The notes under the pieces are model-generated. The model made no database searches. It was not told where the DNA came from and worked only from the letters and a program-made list of their open reading frames with translations. Source: Dactylosporangium vinaceum (GTDB lineage: Bacteria > Actinomycetota > Actinomycetes > Mycobacteriales > Micromonosporaceae). From it: a DNA stretch of 64,000 nucleotides. Shown here one piece after another: positions 17,039 through 25,126 of the stretch. The position numbers were made by a program, and so were the translations under genes. Location: positions 8,680,001-8,744,000 of the forward strand of contig NZ_CP061913.1 in assembly GCF_019904175.1 (NCBI RefSeq), in the 5' to 3' direction. Numbering within the stretch: position 1 is the first letter of the stretch; each line of letters starts with the position of its first letter.

Positions 17039-18956
17039 CGATCCTGACCTCCACCGTGCCCGTGCCGTGGTCGAGCAGGAATACCACCGGGCCGCGGCGC
17101 ACGGCCTCGACGCCCGGCGCGAGGCCGTCGAGCACCGGGCGGACGCCGGTGTCGGCGCAGACCCGGGCCAGCAGCCGGGCGAGCCCGCCGGCGGACGGGA
17201 GCGTGGCGACGTACCAGGCGGTCCCCGCCCCGAACCGGTTGCGCAGCACCAGCGGCCGGCCGTCGAGCGGGCCGCCGCGCGCGCGGGCGACGACGTCGGC
17301 GCCGGTGCTCTCGGCCCACTCGGCCCACGTGGCCGCGGTGAACGGGCCGAGCTCGTCCGACTCGACCTCGACCGGCTCACCGTCGGGCAGCGGCCAGTGC
17401 TCCTCGACCCGCACGCCGACGAGGTCGCGCAGCGGGCCCGGCCAGCCGCCGGTGTAGATCCGCTCCTCCGGGTCGGCCACCCCGCTGAACGGCCCGAGGA
17501 CGAGCGTGCCGCCGCCGGCCACGTAGGCGGCCAGGTCGGCGGCCGCCGCCGTGGACACCTGGTACAGGTTCGGCACCAGCACCAGCCGGTAGCGGCCCAG
17601 GTCCCCGCCGGCCCGGGCGAAGTCGCAGGTGATGTTCGCGCGCCAGAGCGGCTCGTAGTAGTCGGTGAGGCGGTCGGTGTACCGGAAGCCGTCGTGCGGC
17701 TGGTGCGGCAGCTCGACCGCGCGCCAGGCGTCCCAGTCGAGCACGATGGCGACGTCCGCGGGGACCGGGGCGCCGAGCAGGCCGTCCACATCGGACAGTG
17801 CGGCGAGCTCGGCGCCGAGCGCGCAGGTCTCGCGGAACACGCGCGAGTCGGGGCCGGCGTGCGGCACCATGGCGCCGTGGGCCCGCTCCAGGCCCTGCCT
17901 CGACGCGCGCCACTGGAACTGCAGCACGCCGTCGGCGCCGCGGGCCACCGCCTGCAGCGACCACAGGCGGTGCAGCCCCGGCCGCTTCGGCGTGGAGACC
18001 GGCCGCCAGCTGGCCGCGCCCGGCGACTGCTCCATCAGCAGCCACGGGCCGGCGCCGAGGGAGCGCATCACGTCCTTGGACATCGCGCCGAGCATGGGGG
18101 CCCGGGGGTCGTTCGGGTCCGGGTAGGTGTCGAGGCTGACGAAGTCCTCCGCGGCCGCCCAGCGCCAGCCGTCGACGGGGCGGTAGAAGTCCATGAAGTT
18201 CGTGGTGACCGGCACGTGCGGGCCGAACGCGCGGACGGCGTCGCGCTCGGCGGTGAAGCACTCCCGCAGCAGGTCGTCGGAGAACCGCTGGAAATCCAGG
18301 TCCTGCTGCGGGTTGCCGATGTATTGCACGGTGCGCGGCGGGATCAGCTCCGACCACTGGGAGTACCGCTGCGACCAGACGCTCGTCCCCCAGGCTTCGT
18401 TGAGCGCGTCGAGGTCGCCGTAGCGCGCCCGCAGCCAGCCGCGGAACCGCTCCGCGCAGCGCTCGCAGAGGCAGACGGTGCCGAACTCGTTGCCGATGTG
18501 CCACAGGCGCAGGGCCGGGTGGCGGGCGTACCGGGCGGCCAGGGCCGCGGTGACGGCGAGGGCGGCCCGGCGGTATTCGGGCGCGCTCGGGCAGTAGTGC
18601 ATGCGGGAGCCGTAGTGGCGGCGCACACCGTCCGGCCCCTGCGGCAGGGTGCCGGGGTGGCGGTGGCCGAGCCACGGCGGCGGGGACGCGGTCGGGGTGG
18701 CCAGCGCGACGCCGATCCCGGCCCCGTGCAGCAGGTCCAGGACCGTGTCGAGCCAGGCGAAGTCGTACTCCCCCGGCGCCGGTTCGAGGGCCGCCCACGC
18801 GAAGACGCCGACCGTCGCCAGGTTGACGCCGGCCTGCCGCATGAGGCGCACGTCGTCCGGCCACACCTCCGGCGGCCACTGCTCGGGGTTGTAGTCCCCG
18901 CCGAACAGCAGCCGCCCGCGGGTGGCGTCGGCGAGGCCGGGACCCCTGTCGCGCAC
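17019..18956 (-). CDS. glycoside hydrolase family 42 beta-galactosidase
   Basis: The 645-residue protein has a GH42 TIM barrel at about residues 10-390. The acid/base Glu157 is in WHIGNEFG and the nucleophile Glu309 in LLMEQSPG. The N-terminal signature FGGDYNPEQWPPEVW is complete and Cys zinc ligands are visible (CLCERCAERF). A trimerisation domain (VPNLYQVSTAAAADLAAYV) and a beta C-domain follow. It should remove terminal beta-galactose inside the cell. GTG 18956 follows AAGGG and sits 5 nt after the permease stop, showing tight operon coupling. With GH95 it suggests removal of Fuc-Gal or Gal side chains. Confidence 0.92.
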   Translation of the reverse strand: MRDRGPGLADATRGRLLFGGDYNPEQWPPEVWPDDVRLMRQAGVNLATVGVFAWAALEPAPGEYDFAWLDTVLDLLHGAGIGVALATPTASPPPWLGHRHPGTLPQGPDGVRRHYGSRMHYCPSAPEYRRAALAVTAALAARYARHPALRLWHIGNEFGTVCLCERCAERFRGWLRARYGDLDALNEAWGTSVWSQRYSQWSELIPPRTVQYIGNPQQDLDFQRFSDDLLRECFTAERDAVRAFGPHVPVTTNFMDFYRPVDGWRWAAAEDFVSLDTYPDPNDPRAPMLGAMSKDVMRSLGAGPWLLMEQSPGAASWRPVSTPKRPGLHRLWSLQAVARGADGVLQFQWRASRQGLERAHGAMVPHAGPDSRVFRETCALGAELAALSDVDGLLGAPVPADVAIVLDWDAWRAVELPHQPHDGFRYTDRLTDYYEPLWRANITCDFARAGGDLGRYRLVLVPNLYQVSTAAAADLAAYVAGGGTLVLGPFSGVADPEERIYTGGWPGPLRDLVGVRVEEHWPLPDGEPVEVESDELGPFTAATWAEWAESTGADVVARARGGPLDGRPLVLRNRFGAGTAWYVATLPSAGGLARLLARVCADTGVRPVLDGLAPGVEAVRRGPVVFLLDHGTGTVEVRIDGAIPD

Positions 18957-18961
18957 CGGCC

Positions 18962-19924
18962 TCAACCCTTGATCGCGCCGACCAGCATGCCCTTGGTGAA
19001 GTGGCGCTGGACGAACGGGTAGACCAGGACGATGGGGATCAGGGTCAGCGTGACGACGGCCATCTGCAGGGAGAGCGTGGCGATCTCCTGGTGGCCGGCG
19101 TACTGGCCGGTGCCGGTCACGCCGGAGCCGGGCATGCTGGCGCCCTGCAGCGTGTACAGGTACATCACGACCTGCAGCGGCCACTTGCCGTTGTCGGGCA
19201 GGTACAGCAGCGCGTTGAAGAAGCTGTTCCAGTAGCCGACCGCGTAGAAGAGTGTGATGACGGCCATGACGGCCCGCGAGGTCGGCAGGACCACCGACCA
19301 CAGGATCCGCCACTCCCCGGCGCCGTCGACGCGGGCGGCGTCGAGGAGCTCCGGTGCGGTGCTGCTGAAGAATCCGCGCATGACCAGGATGTTGAACACG
19401 GACACCGCGCTGGGCAGGATGAGCGACCAGTACGCGCCGTAGCCGCCGAGCCCGGACACCACCAGGAACGTCGGGATCAGGCCGCCGCTGAAGAACATGG
19501 TGACGACCAGGAACAGCAGGATGTACCGGTGGCCGAACGAGCCGTGCCGGGACAGCCCGTAGGCGCACAGCACCGTCACGACCATCGAGATGAGCGTGCC
19601 GACGACGGTGACGGCCAGGCTCACCAGCAGCGAGTGGGTGACGAGCTGGTTGGTGAAGATCTGGTGGTACGCCTCGGTGGTCAGCTCACCCGGGACTGTC
19701 ACCAGCCCGCCCGCCTCGTTGATCGCGCCCTGGGTGGAGAAGCTGGTCAGCACGATCGACCACAGCGGAAACAGGATGAGCACGACCACGACGACGAGCG
19801 TGAGCCCCTTGACGCCCTGGCCGACCGGGCCGCTGCGCTCTTCCCAGACGGGGCCGTCGTGCTTGCGGCGGGGGCGCCGAGGCTCGACCTCGGGCGCCGT
19901 GACTGGTTCGGTTCTAACGGTCAT
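18962..19924 (-). CDS. carbohydrate ABC transporter permease (MalG/LplC type)
   Basis: The protein has about 320 residues with six predicted membrane helices, the first being LTLVVVVVLILFPLWSIVL. The binding-protein-dependent permease loop is seen as ELLDAARVDGAGEWRILWSVVLP (residues ~195-217), the contact with the ATPase. The typical C-terminus FVQRHFTKGMLVGAIKG is of the LplC/YtcP subgroup used for plant oligosaccharides. ATG 19924 is chosen, overlapping the upstream permease by 11 nt. No ATPase gene is in the operon, which is usual for this class: a shared MsiK-like ATPase elsewhere would energise it. Confidence 0.9.
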   Translation of the reverse strand: MTVRTEPVTAPEVEPRRPRRKHDGPVWEERSGPVGQGVKGLTLVVVVVLILFPLWSIVLTSFSTQGAINEAGGLVTVPGELTTEAYHQIFTNQLVTHSLLVSLAVTVVGTLISMVVTVLCAYGLSRHGSFGHRYILLFLVVTMFFSGGLIPTFLVVSGLGGYGAYWSLILPSAVSVFNILVMRGFFSSTAPELLDAARVDGAGEWRILWSVVLPTSRAVMAVITLFYAVGYWNSFFNALLYLPDNGKWPLQVVMYLYTLQGASMPGSGVTGTGQYAGHQEIATLSLQMAVVTLTLIPIVLVYPFVQRHFTKGMLVGAIKG

Positions 19925-20900
19925 CTCTGCGGTACAACCCGTCCTCGCCGAAGGCGTGCGCAAGCTTGTTCGCGGCCAGGATCAATATCAGGGACAGGAC
20001 TCCCTTGAACAGGCCGGCGGCCGCGCCGTAACTGAAGTTGTTGTTGACGACGCCGTAGTAGTACGCGAACGTGTCGAGCACCTCCGCGGCGTCCCGGCCG
20101 ACGGCGTCGCGCTGGATGAGCATCTGCTCGAAGCCCACCGTGAGCGCGTTGCCCAGCCGCAGCACCAGCATGAGCACGATGACGCTGCGCATGCCCGGCA
20201 GCGTGATGTGCCACATCCGCCGCCACTTGCCGGCCCCGTCGGCCGCCGCGGCCTCGTACAGCGACTGGTCGATGGCGGCGAGCGCGGCCAGGAACACGAT
20301 GATGCCCCAGCCGGCCTCCTTCCACACCGCCTGCGCCGTGACGAGGTACTTGAAGGCGTCGGAGTTCGTCATGATGTCCCACGTCTGCCAGCCGTGCCGG
20401 CGCAGGAGGGCGTTGAGGGCGCCGGCGCCGCCGAGCATCTCCTGGAACACCGTGACGACGAGGACCCAGGAGAAGAAGTGCGGCAGGTACACGATCGACT
20501 GCACGAACGAGCGGACCCGCGCATTCGCCACCTCGTTGAAGAGCAGGGCGAGCGCGATGGGGACCGGGAAGTACAGCACCAGCTGCACGGCGCTGAGGAC
20601 CAGGGTGTTCTCGAGCGCGTGCCAGAAGATGGTGTCGCCGAGCAGCCGCTGGAACTGGTCCAGGGCCACGTACGGGCTGTACCAGAAGCCGTTGTAGATG
20701 TCGTACTCCTGGAACGCCGTGATCAGCCCGACCATCGGGGCGTAGGCGAACACGGCGAGCAGGAGGACGGCCGGGAGCGTCATGATCAGCAGCGAGCGGT
20801 CCCGGCGCAGGTTCAGCTTCCAGCGCTTGGGGCGGGGCGCGGCGGAGCCGCCGGCCTGCTCGGCCGGCGGCGCCGTTTTCGCGGGGGTGGTCGCGGTCAC
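19914..20900 (-). CDS. carbohydrate ABC transporter permease (MalF/LplB type)
   Basis: The 328-residue protein has a basic cytoplasmic start rich in Ala/Pro, then six membrane helices beginning with LLIMTLPAVLLLAVFAYAP. The EAA loop is YEAAAADGAGKWRRMWHITLPG, and the YSPYVALDQFQRLL region after helix 1 is characteristic of the LplB/YteP subgroup. It forms the translocation pore with the second permease, whose start lies within its 3' end. The gene starts 24 nt after the binding-protein gene, so the three are one transcript. Confidence 0.9.
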   Translation of the reverse strand: MTATTPAKTAPPAEQAGGSAAPRPKRWKLNLRRDRSLLIMTLPAVLLLAVFAYAPMVGLITAFQEYDIYNGFWYSPYVALDQFQRLLGDTIFWHALENTLVLSAVQLVLYFPVPIALALLFNEVANARVRSFVQSIVYLPHFFSWVLVVTVFQEMLGGAGALNALLRRHGWQTWDIMTNSDAFKYLVTAQAVWKEAGWGIIVFLAALAAIDQSLYEAAAADGAGKWRRMWHITLPGMRSVIVLMLVLRLGNALTVGFEQMLIQRDAVGRDAAEVLDTFAYYYGVVNNNFSYGAAAGLFKGVLSLILILAANKLAHAFGEDGLYRRDDR

Positions 20901-20924
20901 TGTGCGCCTGATTTCCCTTGAGAA

Positions 20925-22598
20925 TTACTTGCCGGTGCCGTACTTGCTGCGGATGTCCTCGTAGAACTTGCGCAGGTCGTCGCCGCCGGTCCGGCGCCAG
21001 TTCTCCACGGCGTCGGTCCACGCCGAGATCGGCTTGCGGCCGAGCTTGACGTCGGTGATGGTGTCGATCATCGGCTTGCCGAGCGAGCCGAACCGCGACG
21101 GCTCGCTGACGTTCATGCCGTAGAACAGCGGCTTGTAGACGTGCTTGACCATCTCGGCCTGCCAGGCGGCGTAGTCCTTGACGACCTGGGTCTGGCCGGA
21201 CTGCACCACCGTGGCGGAGGCGGGGCAGGCCAGGAACTGGAAGGTGGTCGCGACCTCCTTGTTGCCCTGCTCGGTCAGCAGCGGGTTGCCGTCCTTCATG
21301 TTGTAGTCGGTGCCGGGCTGGCCGAAGTTGACGGTGAGCCACTCGGCCGAGCCGTAGGGCGCGGCCAGGTAGTTCGCGATGTTCAGCAGCTCCTTGACCT
21401 GAGCGTCGCTGAGCTTCTTGTTGAAGTAGGCGAACATCGAGGCGCCGTTGCCCAGCTCGATCCTCGGGTCGGAGCCCTTGGCGTTGAACAGCTTGAACGC
21501 CGCCCGCTGGTAGCCGGGGTTGGCCGCGCTGCCGGACTTGTTGTCGTCGCCGTTCCAGGCGCCGGTGCCGTCCGCGCAGATGAGGGACTTGCCGCTCCAG
21601 AACCGCTGCTTGCCGTTCTCGGTGTTGTTGGCGACCGCGTCGGGGTGCACGTAGCCGGCCTTGACCATCTTGGCGTGCCAGTTCAGCGCCTCGACGATGT
21701 TCTGCGTCTCGTAGCGGTGCACCAGCTTGCCGCCTTGGTCCTGCCACGGGTAGCTGCCGCTGCCGAACTCGAAGAGCTGGTTGATGTACGCCGCGTCGTT
21801 GCCGAACAGGTCGTCGAACGCCCACACGCCGGCCGACGCGTTGGTGAGCTGCTTGCCGAGGGCCTCGAGGTCGGCGATGCTCTTGATGTCGGCCGAGGCG
21901 CCGGCCTTGTCGAAGAGGTCCTTGCGGTAGTAGTAGGTGCCGGACACGACGGCGTTCGACGAGTAGATCGGCAGGCCGTAGAGCTTGCCGTTCCAGACGC
22001 CGGAGACCCAGGCGTTGGGCGAGAGCGCGGCGAGGTTGGGGTACTGCTTGACCTTGTCGCCGGCCAGGTACGGGGTCAGGTCGACGAACTTGTTCGCGAC
22101 CGCGTCGCCGAAGCTCAGGTTCCCGGTGACCCACACCGGGATGTTGATCCAGTCCGGCAGCTTGTCCGCGGCGAACAGCGGCGGGAGCTTGTCACCGTAG
22201 GTGACGCCGTCGGCCGGCTGCATCTTCAGCGTCGCGCCGATCGCCTTGTTGACCGTGTCGTAGTAGACGTTGCCGCTGGAGGGCGGGATCGAGCCCCAGA
22301 GCGGGGTCATCGTCGTGTAACTACCACCGGAGCCGACAGCGCCGGTGACGGACTTCGGCGGGTTGGCCGGGTAGGTCAGGAAGGCCGGGTCGGTGGTGGC
22401 GCCGTTGACGCCGTTGGCCACCGGGATGTCGGGCTTGACCGAGCTGCTCGGCTGGTAGGCGGGCAGCGCCTTGCTCAGGTCGTCCTGGTTGGTCGTGCCC
22501 TCGTTCTTGGCTTTCGGGCTGCCGCAGGCGTCGAGTAAGGGCGCGGCGGCGATGACGGCGACGGACGCGAGCAGGCCGCGCCGGCTGAGGCTTGTCAT
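20925..22598 (-). CDS. extracellular sugar-binding lipoprotein of an LplA-type ABC transporter
   Basis: The 557-residue protein begins with a twin-arginine-like lipoprotein signal (SRRGLLASVAVIAAAPLLDAC) with the lipidated Cys at residue 25. The length and the terminal block (KFYEDIRSKYGTGK) fit the large LplA/type-1 carbohydrate-binding proteins that capture oligosaccharides at the cell surface. It is the first gene of the leftward operon that continues with two permeases, GH42 and GH95. ATG 22598 is used, preceded by AAGGG; a GTG at 22610 is an alternative. The promoter region contains the composite operator at 22662-22690. Confidence 0.9.
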   Translation of the reverse strand: MTSLSRRGLLASVAVIAAAPLLDACGSPKAKNEGTTNQDDLSKALPAYQPSSSVKPDIPVANGVNGATTDPAFLTYPANPPKSVTGAVGSGGSYTTMTPLWGSIPPSSGNVYYDTVNKAIGATLKMQPADGVTYGDKLPPLFAADKLPDWINIPVWVTGNLSFGDAVANKFVDLTPYLAGDKVKQYPNLAALSPNAWVSGVWNGKLYGLPIYSSNAVVSGTYYYRKDLFDKAGASADIKSIADLEALGKQLTNASAGVWAFDDLFGNDAAYINQLFEFGSGSYPWQDQGGKLVHRYETQNIVEALNWHAKMVKAGYVHPDAVANNTENGKQRFWSGKSLICADGTGAWNGDDNKSGSAANPGYQRAAFKLFNAKGSDPRIELGNGASMFAYFNKKLSDAQVKELLNIANYLAAPYGSAEWLTVNFGQPGTDYNMKDGNPLLTEQGNKEVATTFQFLACPASATVVQSGQTQVVKDYAAWQAEMVKHVYKPLFYGMNVSEPSRFGSLGKPMIDTITDVKLGRKPISAWTDAVENWRRTGGDDLRKFYEDIRSKYGTGK

Positions 22599-22661
22599 GG
22601 GATGGACCACCCTTCAGAGGGATGGGATCGTGCGTGCGGACTGGGTGCGGGCGCCTCGGAG

Positions 22662-22690
22662 TTTCGAAAGGGGGTGTCGAAGCGCTTCGA
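22662..22690. promoter_or_regulatory. composite operator upstream of the sugar-transport operon
   Basis: The perfect 14 bp palindrome TCGAAGCGCTTCGA (22677-22690) is followed, in the direction of the leftward operon, by TTTCGAAA (22662-22669) 7 nt away. The same pair in the same order and orientation occurs before the GH5 gene (29222-29248). A CG-centred palindrome of this kind fits a LacI-family sugar repressor, but no LacI gene is in the window. Confidence 0.75.
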
Positions 22691-22820
22691 AGCACAGACC
22701 CTAGGACATCGATCGGAGTGCGACAAGGACATCGAGGACGATCCCCGTCGCACAGGCGGATCCCGGGCCGATCGCATGAAAGTTGCGCGCAGTTGACACG
22801 CCGCCACCGGCCATCCATCA

Positions 22821-22834
22821 TCGAAGCGCTTCGA
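22821..22834. promoter_or_regulatory. operator upstream of the GH3 gene
   Basis: A perfect copy of TCGAAGCGCTTCGA lies 15 nt before the GTG start of the GH3 gene, directly before its ribosome site. Bound repressor would block initiation. The companion TTTCGAAA is absent at this copy. Confidence 0.75.
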
Positions 22835-22849
22835 CGCAAAGGAGATCAC

Positions 22850-25126
22850 GTGGTCGCCGACCTGCTCAGCCGGCTCACCCTGGCCGAGAAGATCGCCATG
22901 CTGCACCAGACCCAGCCGGCGGTACCGCGACTGGGCCTGGAGGAGTTCCACACCGGCTGCGAGGTCGTGCACGGCGCCGCGTGGATGGGCCGGGCCACGG
23001 TGTTTCCTCAGGCCGTGGGCCTCGGCGCGACGTTCGACCGGGCGCTGCTGCGCGCCGTGGCGACCGCGGCCGCGACCGAGGTGCGGGCCTTCCACCACGA
23101 CCCGCCGCCGGGCGCCCCCCGGGCGTCACTGAACGTGTGGGGACCGGTCGTCAACCCGCTGCGCGATCCGCGCTGGGGCCGCAACGAGGAGGGCTACAGC
23201 GAGGACCCGCTGGCCACGGCCGAGCTGGCCGTCGCATACTGCGCGGGCCTGCGCGGACCCGACCCGGACGTGTGGCGGACCGCGCCGGTGCTCAAGCACT
23301 TCCTGGCCTACAACGTGGAGACGTCCCGCGACGTGATCGACGTCCGGGTGCCGGAGCGGGTGCTGCACGAATACGAGCTGCCGGTATTCGTGGAGCCGCT
23401 GCGCTCGGGCCTGGTGGCCGGCGTCATGCCCGCCTACAACCTGGTCGACGGCGTGCCCAATCACGTGCATCCACTGCTGGCGACGGTACTGCGGGCCGCG
23501 CACCCGGACGTCGTGATCTGCTCGGACGCCTACGCCCCCACCAACCTCGCGACGAGCGAGCACTACTTCCCCACCCACGCGGAGTCGCACGCCGCCGCCC
23601 TGCGCGCCGGCGTCGACAGCTACACCGACAACGGCACCGACCGCGCGCCGACGATCGAGCGGTTCACGCAGGCCCTGGCCCTCGGCCTGATCACCGAGGC
23701 CGACATCGACGCCGCCGTGGGCCGGGTCCTGGCCATGCGCGCGAGCACCGGCGAGTTCGACCCGGGCCGCGACCCGTACGCCGGCACCACCCGCGAGGTG
23801 ATCGCCTGCACCGACCACGCCCGCCTGGCCGCGCAGGCCGCCCGCGCCGCGCTGGTGCTGCTGAAGAACGACGCCGGCGCCCTGCCGCTGCACGCACCGG
23901 CCACGGTCGCGGTCGTCGGCCCCCTGGGCGGCCGGGTCCTGCGCGACTGGTACAGCGGCAGCCTCCCCTACGCCGTCTCCATCGAGTCCGCCCTGCGCGA
24001 CCGCCTCGGCCCGGACCGCGTCCTGGCCGCCGAGGGCCTGGACCAGGTCCGCCTGATCGCCTCGGACGGCCGCCACGTGCACGTCTCCCCGGACGGCGCC
24101 CTCGCGCTGGCCGACGGCCCCGGCACCGTGTTCACGCACCAGGACTGGGGCACGAGCGTCCAGTGCCCGCAGCCGGTCCACACCCTGCGTGCGTCCACCG
24201 GCTACCTCACGCTCGGCGACGACGGCGTGGTGTCGGCGACGGCCGAGACTCCCGACGGCTGGGTGGTCCGGGAGCTGTGGGAGTTCCACCCCGTCGAGGA
24301 CGGCTACGCGCTGCGCAACCCGGCCGCGCCCGCGGACCAGCCCGACCTCGTGTTCCGCCTGGAGCGCGTCGCCTCCGGCCTGGCCGAGGCGGTCGCCGCC
24401 GCCCGTGCGGCCGAGCGGGCAATCGTCGTGCTGGGCAACGACCCGCACATCAACGGCCGCGAGACAGTGGACCGCGACGGCCTCGCTCTGCCCCCGGAGC
24501 AGGAGGCCCTGCTGCGGGCGGTGGCGGCGGCCAACCCGGCGACGACACTGGTCCTGGTGTCCAGCTACCCCTACGCCGTCGACTGGGCCGCGGCTCACGT
24601 CCCGGCCATCCTGTGGACCGCGCACGGCGGCCAGGAACAGGGCAACGCGATAGCCGACGCCCTGCTCGGCGCCTACAACCCGGGCGGCCGCCTCCCCCAG
24701 ACCTGGTACAGCTCTGATGAGAAGCTCCCCTCCCCGCTCGACTACGACGTGATCGGCTCCGGCTGGACCTACCAGTGGCACCGCGGCACCCCCCTATTCC
24801 CCTTCGGCCACGGCCTGTCCTACACAACGTTCGAATACGGCCCCGTCACCGTCACCCCCGGCGACACGTCCTGGACCGCCACCGTGGCCGTCACCAACAC
24901 CGGCACCCGCGAGGGCGACGAGGTCGTCCAGCTCTACGCCACCCCGACCGACTGGCCGGTCCCGGCCCCGCGCCGCCGCCTGGCCGCATTCGAGCGCATC
25001 ACCCTGACGCCGGGCGAGACCAGGACGGTGACCCTGACCATCCCGGCGTGGGTCCTGTCCTACTGGCACGACGGCCGCCTCAACCCCCCGACCGCCGGCT
25101 ACACCTTCACGACGAGCGGGGAGTGA
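22850..25126 (+). CDS. glycoside hydrolase family 3 (beta-glucosidase/beta-xylosidase type)
   Basis: The 758-residue protein has no signal peptide, so it is cytoplasmic. The N-terminal TIM barrel carries NVWGPVVNPLRDPRWGRNEE, KHFLAYN and the nucleophile Asp226 in VICSDAYAP. A GH3_C domain begins near residue 330 (ALVLLKNDAGALPL). It is interrupted by an inserted beta-trefoil-like stretch of about 100 residues (GYLTLGDDGVVSATAE), and a fibronectin-III-like C-terminus ends the protein. This arrangement is common in xylan beta-xylosidases and related exo-enzymes. GTG 22850 follows AAAGGAGATCAC. It is divergent from the transporter operon and carries its own operator. It overlaps the convergent AfsR-like gene by 20 nt. 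Confidence 0.92.
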   Translation: MVADLLSRLTLAEKIAMLHQTQPAVPRLGLEEFHTGCEVVHGAAWMGRATVFPQAVGLGATFDRALLRAVATAAATEVRAFHHDPPPGAPRASLNVWGPVVNPLRDPRWGRNEEGYSEDPLATAELAVAYCAGLRGPDPDVWRTAPVLKHFLAYNVETSRDVIDVRVPERVLHEYELPVFVEPLRSGLVAGVMPAYNLVDGVPNHVHPLLATVLRAAHPDVVICSDAYAPTNLATSEHYFPTHAESHAAALRAGVDSYTDNGTDRAPTIERFTQALALGLITEADIDAAVGRVLAMRASTGEFDPGRDPYAGTTREVIACTDHARLAAQAARAALVLLKNDAGALPLHAPATVAVVGPLGGRVLRDWYSGSLPYAVSIESALRDRLGPDRVLAAEGLDQVRLIASDGRHVHVSPDGALALADGPGTVFTHQDWGTSVQCPQPVHTLRASTGYLTLGDDGVVSATAETPDGWVVRELWEFHPVEDGYALRNPAAPADQPDLVFRLERVASGLAEAVAAARAAERAIVVLGNDPHINGRETVDRDGLALPPEQEALLRAVAAANPATTLVLVSSYPYAVDWAAAHVPAILWTAHGGQEQGNAIADALLGAYNPGGRLPQTWYSSDEKLPSPLDYDVIGSGWTYQWHRGTPLFPFGHGLSYTTFEYGPVTVTPGDTSWTATVAVTNTGTREGDEVVQLYATPTDWPVPAPRRRLAAFERITLTPGETRTVTLTIPAWVLSYWHDGRLNPPTAGYTFTTSGE